From Acidicapsa ligni (GTDB taxonomy: Bacteria; Acidobacteriota; Terriglobia; Terriglobales; Acidobacteriaceae): a stretch of DNA of 64,000 nucleotides. The translations under genes and the position numbers were made by a program. The stretch spans positions 682,001 through 746,000 of the forward strand of contig NZ_JAGSYG010000001.1 in assembly GCF_025685655.1 (NCBI RefSeq). The letters are read 5' to 3'. The notes under the pieces were generated by a model that was not told where the DNA came from, did not search any database, and saw only the letters and a program-made list of their open reading frames with translations. Below are positions 61,688-64,000 of this stretch, in pieces (position 1 is the stretch's first letter; each line of letters opens with the position of its first letter).

Positions 61688-64000
61688 ATGCATTTCGTCC
61701 GTTTCACTCGCTGTATGCAATCCTTGTGGCACTCTCGAACGGTCAGATTGGCGCTCTTCGCACTGTGCTTCTGTCTTCTTTCTCTCTCGGCACGTGCGCA
61801 AACTATCAGCAACATTACCGGCACGGTAACCGATGCATCCGGAGCCATTGTTCCCGGTGCGAATATCACCATTGAAAACACGGCAACGCACGTGGTTTCA
61901 AAAACAGTTACAAATGCCGCTGGCTCTTACGTCGTTGCGGATATGCTCCCCGGAGCCTATGTCATCACGATCGAAAGAGAAGGCTTTCAAAAGCGCGTTA
62001 TATCGAACGTCCATGTGGACGTGAGCGAGCAGACGCGTGCCGATGCACAATTGAGCGCGGGATCGGTAACCGAGACCGTTGAAGTCGCAGCTCCTGCCAT
62101 CTCTCTCGAAACCACGCAGCCTCAACTCGGAACAGTCATCGAGAACAAGATCACCGAGGAGATCCCGGTGCTCATCGGCGGCGGTCCCGGCAATCAAGGA
62201 CCGCGCGACCGGCAGATTGACGACTATCTCTTTCTCGCACCAGGAGTCACTGGCGGCGAATGGAGCCATCGAATCAACGGCGGCACAGACTACGCCAACA
62301 CCGTGATGTTCAATGGCGTCGTCGCCGTACAGGCCGAGACGCAGGGCTATCAGTCCAACATCAATCCGCCCTTCGAGATGGTCAACGAAGTTCGAATCCT
62401 GACAAACAGCTTCAGCGCACAGTATGGCCTCGGCCAGGGAGTAGCGTCCTACCAGTTCGCTTCAGGCACCGACACCCTCCACGGCGATGGATTCGAAGTA
62501 TTGCGGAATACGATGTTCAACGCAGCCGGCGCCAATCCTGGCTTTAACGCCGATGGCACCAAAGAATCCGCTCCATCCATTCACGAGCATAACTTCGGCT
62601 TCTCCGTCGGCGGGCCGGTTGTGTTGCCCAAGCTCTATAACGGGCAGAAGAAGACGTTCTTCCACGTAAGTTCGGACTGGTTCCGGTTGGATCAAAAAGA
62701 TACCGGCACCATGACCGTTCCCACGGTCGCAGAAGTCAACGGAGATTTCAGCAATCTTCTCTCCCTCGCCACACCGCAGCCAATCTTCGTTCCCCAGGGC
62801 TTTGTCGCTCCACAGGGTTGCGATGCCCCGGCTCCCGGACAGCAATGGCAGGGCAACGTTATCCCCAAGGGCTGCTTCAGTGCTTCGTCAGCAAGCCTGC
62901 TCTCATTCATTCCCGCGCCAAGTCAGCCCGGCCTGTCCAACAACGCCAGCTCTTCGATCGGCACTCTTCCGACTCGGCAGACGAACTGGGGTCTTTCCGT
63001 TGACCACAATCTCACCGAGGTACAGAAGCTGCACGTGAGCTTCTGGCGTGACAAATATCACTACGTCTTCTGCTGCAGCAACAACGCCCACTTCGGCAAC
63101 GAGCTGGGAGGCGCAACAGACGAACCGCGTCTCGGCACCGGACTCTTCGTTACCTATTCAACCGTTCTCTCACCACGCCTGATCATGAGCGCCGGTTTCG
63201 GTGGCATGGGCGAAATTAACAACGGCTTCAACGCCTTCATGGGCGTCAGCCTGGGTTCGGTTGCGGACGAAAGCGTTCTGCCAACCATCAGCTTCAATCA
63301 AAATGGTCTTCCGAACGCGCCCACTACCTGGGGCAACAGCACCGCCGGCAGCACCATCGCTGTCAATCGCAAACTCGGTCTGAGCTTCGATAACAACTGG
63401 CTTTGGACAATGGGTCGTCATACGTTCAATATCGGTTGGGAGCTGCGGCGTGCGGCACAGGACGATAACGAGTGCCCCACCTGCGGCGGCTCCTTCGCCT
63501 TCAGCAACCGTACAACCTCCGATCCAAACGACATCGGCAACACCGGCAACGCCTTCGCCAGCTTCCTTCTCGGAGACGCGGACTCCAGCTATCGCCGCCT
63601 TACCCAGGAGAACAAGCTACGTAACTTCTATGTCGGTTCTTACATTCAGGACGACATCAAGGTCACGCCAAAACTCACCGTTAACGCAGGTCTTCGCTGG
63701 GACGTCATGGTTCCCTTCCACGAATTGAGCAACAACGTTGTTTACTTCGACGCGAACGCCACCAACGCAGCAGCAGTCACGCCCGGAGGAGCTCCATTGC
63801 TCGGCGCAGCGAACAAGCTGGGCGTCTCCGGCTACGATCGCGCCGACATCATCTTCACGCACTTTGATCCCCGGTTCGGTGTAGCTTACGGCATCAACCG
63901 CAAGACTGTGATCTCCGCTGGATTCTCCATCAACCACCTCAATGGCGGCCCATACGACTTCGGGAACAACAAGCTCAGCCTTCAATACGGGACGCTGCTC
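61688..64000 (+). CDS. TonB-dependent receptor with carboxypeptidase-regulatory-like domain, 3' end beyond window
   Basis: 771 codons are visible with no stop. A long signal peptide (to SARAQ, about residue 38) precedes a carboxypeptidase-regulatory-like domain (ITGTVTDASGAIVPGANITIENT to ERADAQLSAGSV-like, about 43-125), a plug domain with DRQIDDYLFLAPGVTGGEWSHRINGG, and the first part of the barrel (SFSAQYGLGQGVASYQFASGTD onward). GGAAAGG lies seven bases before ATG 61688. Second Oar-like receptor of the window and distant from the first; ligand unknown, but the preceding phosphoesterase may share its substrate. Confidence 0.88.
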   Translation, partial: MHFVRFTRCMQSLWHSRTVRLALFALCFCLLSLSARAQTISNITGTVTDASGAIVPGANITIENTATHVVSKTVTNAAGSYVVADMLPGAYVITIEREGFQKRVISNVHVDVSEQTRADAQLSAGSVTETVEVAAPAISLETTQPQLGTVIENKITEEIPVLIGGGPGNQGPRDRQIDDYLFLAPGVTGGEWSHRINGGTDYANTVMFNGVVAVQAETQGYQSNINPPFEMVNEVRILTNSFSAQYGLGQGVASYQFASGTDTLHGDGFEVLRNTMFNAAGANPGFNADGTKESAPSIHEHNFGFSVGGPVVLPKLYNGQKKTFFHVSSDWFRLDQKDTGTMTVPTVAEVNGDFSNLLSLATPQPIFVPQGFVAPQGCDAPAPGQQWQGNVIPKGCFSASSASLLSFIPAPSQPGLSNNASSSIGTLPTRQTNWGLSVDHNLTEVQKLHVSFWRDKYHYVFCCSNNAHFGNELGGATDEPRLGTGLFVTYSTVLSPRLIMSAGFGGMGEINNGFNAFMGVSLGSVADESVLPTISFNQNGLPNAPTTWGNSTAGSTIAVNRKLGLSFDNNWLWTMGRHTFNIGWELRRAAQDDNECPTCGGSFAFSNRTTSDPNDIGNTGNAFASFLLGDADSSYRRLTQENKLRNFYVGSYIQDDIKVTPKLTVNAGLRWDVMVPFHELSNNVVYFDANATNAAAVTPGGAPLLGAANKLGVSGYDRADIIFTHFDPRFGVAYGINRKTVISAGFSINHLNGGPYDFGNNKLSLQYGTLL

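Overview
The window looks like chromosome from a soil Acidobacteriota of class Terriglobia (family Acidobacteriaceae-like). The grounds are two very long TonB-dependent receptors with an N-terminal carboxypeptidase-regulatory-like domain, a winged-helix/TolB-propeller regulator, an S53 protease ending in choice-of-anchor D repeats, many Tat-exported sugar enzymes that begin with an RR-x-F-L motif, and a Tad pilus locus. This is inference from gene content; no rRNA or tRNA was found to fix the taxon.

Region by region: (1) 1-9.3 kb holds a partial Fpg/Nei-type glycosylase, a three-gene operon with overlapping ATGA junctions (zinc alcohol dehydrogenase, SDR, secreted metallo-beta-lactamase-fold protein) convergent with a sugar-acid-type MFS transporter, an ECF sigma factor, a CpxR/CpxA-like two-component pair and a TIM-barrel isomerase. 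(2) 9.6-17.6 kb holds a secreted S53 protease with five Ig-like repeats, ribosomal protein S1 with six S1 domains, and an exported amidase. (3) 17.7-24.4 kb is a carbohydrate block: a Dabb protein, a minus-strand run of GH18, CBM9, TIM-barrel isomerase and Gfo/Idh/MocA oxidoreductase, then a plus-strand GH30 preceded by two possible small ORFs. (4) 24.4-33.2 kb holds an orphan ribbon-helix-helix protein, a long non-coding stretch, a 2032-residue repeat lipoprotein and an OmpA/Pal-like protein. (5) 33.5-46.6 kb has a GGDEF-EAL protein divergent from a thirteen-gene Tad (Flp) pilus operon. (6) 46.7-56.2 kb is a glycan locus: GH2, then on the minus strand a GH89 alpha-N-acetylglucosaminidase, a NagX/HGSNAT-like acyltransferase and a TonB-dependent receptor. 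(7) 56.4-64 kb has two membrane-bound regulators, a metallophosphoesterase and a second, truncated TonB-dependent receptor.

The most notable signals are: a 20-bp near-palindrome shared (17 of 20 identical) by the upstream regions of the giant repeat lipoprotein and the Tad operon, which suggests joint control of two surface structures beside a c-di-GMP enzyme; pairing of bacterial homologues of the two consecutive human heparan-degrading enzymes HGSNAT and NAGLU with an outer-membrane receptor; a perfect 13-bp inverted repeat whose RNA form would bury the ribosome-binding site and start codon of an isomerase; thirteen cysteine-paired repeats in the giant lipoprotein; and two small unannotated ORFs upstream of GH30. 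No mobile element, prophage, CRISPR array or tRNA was seen.
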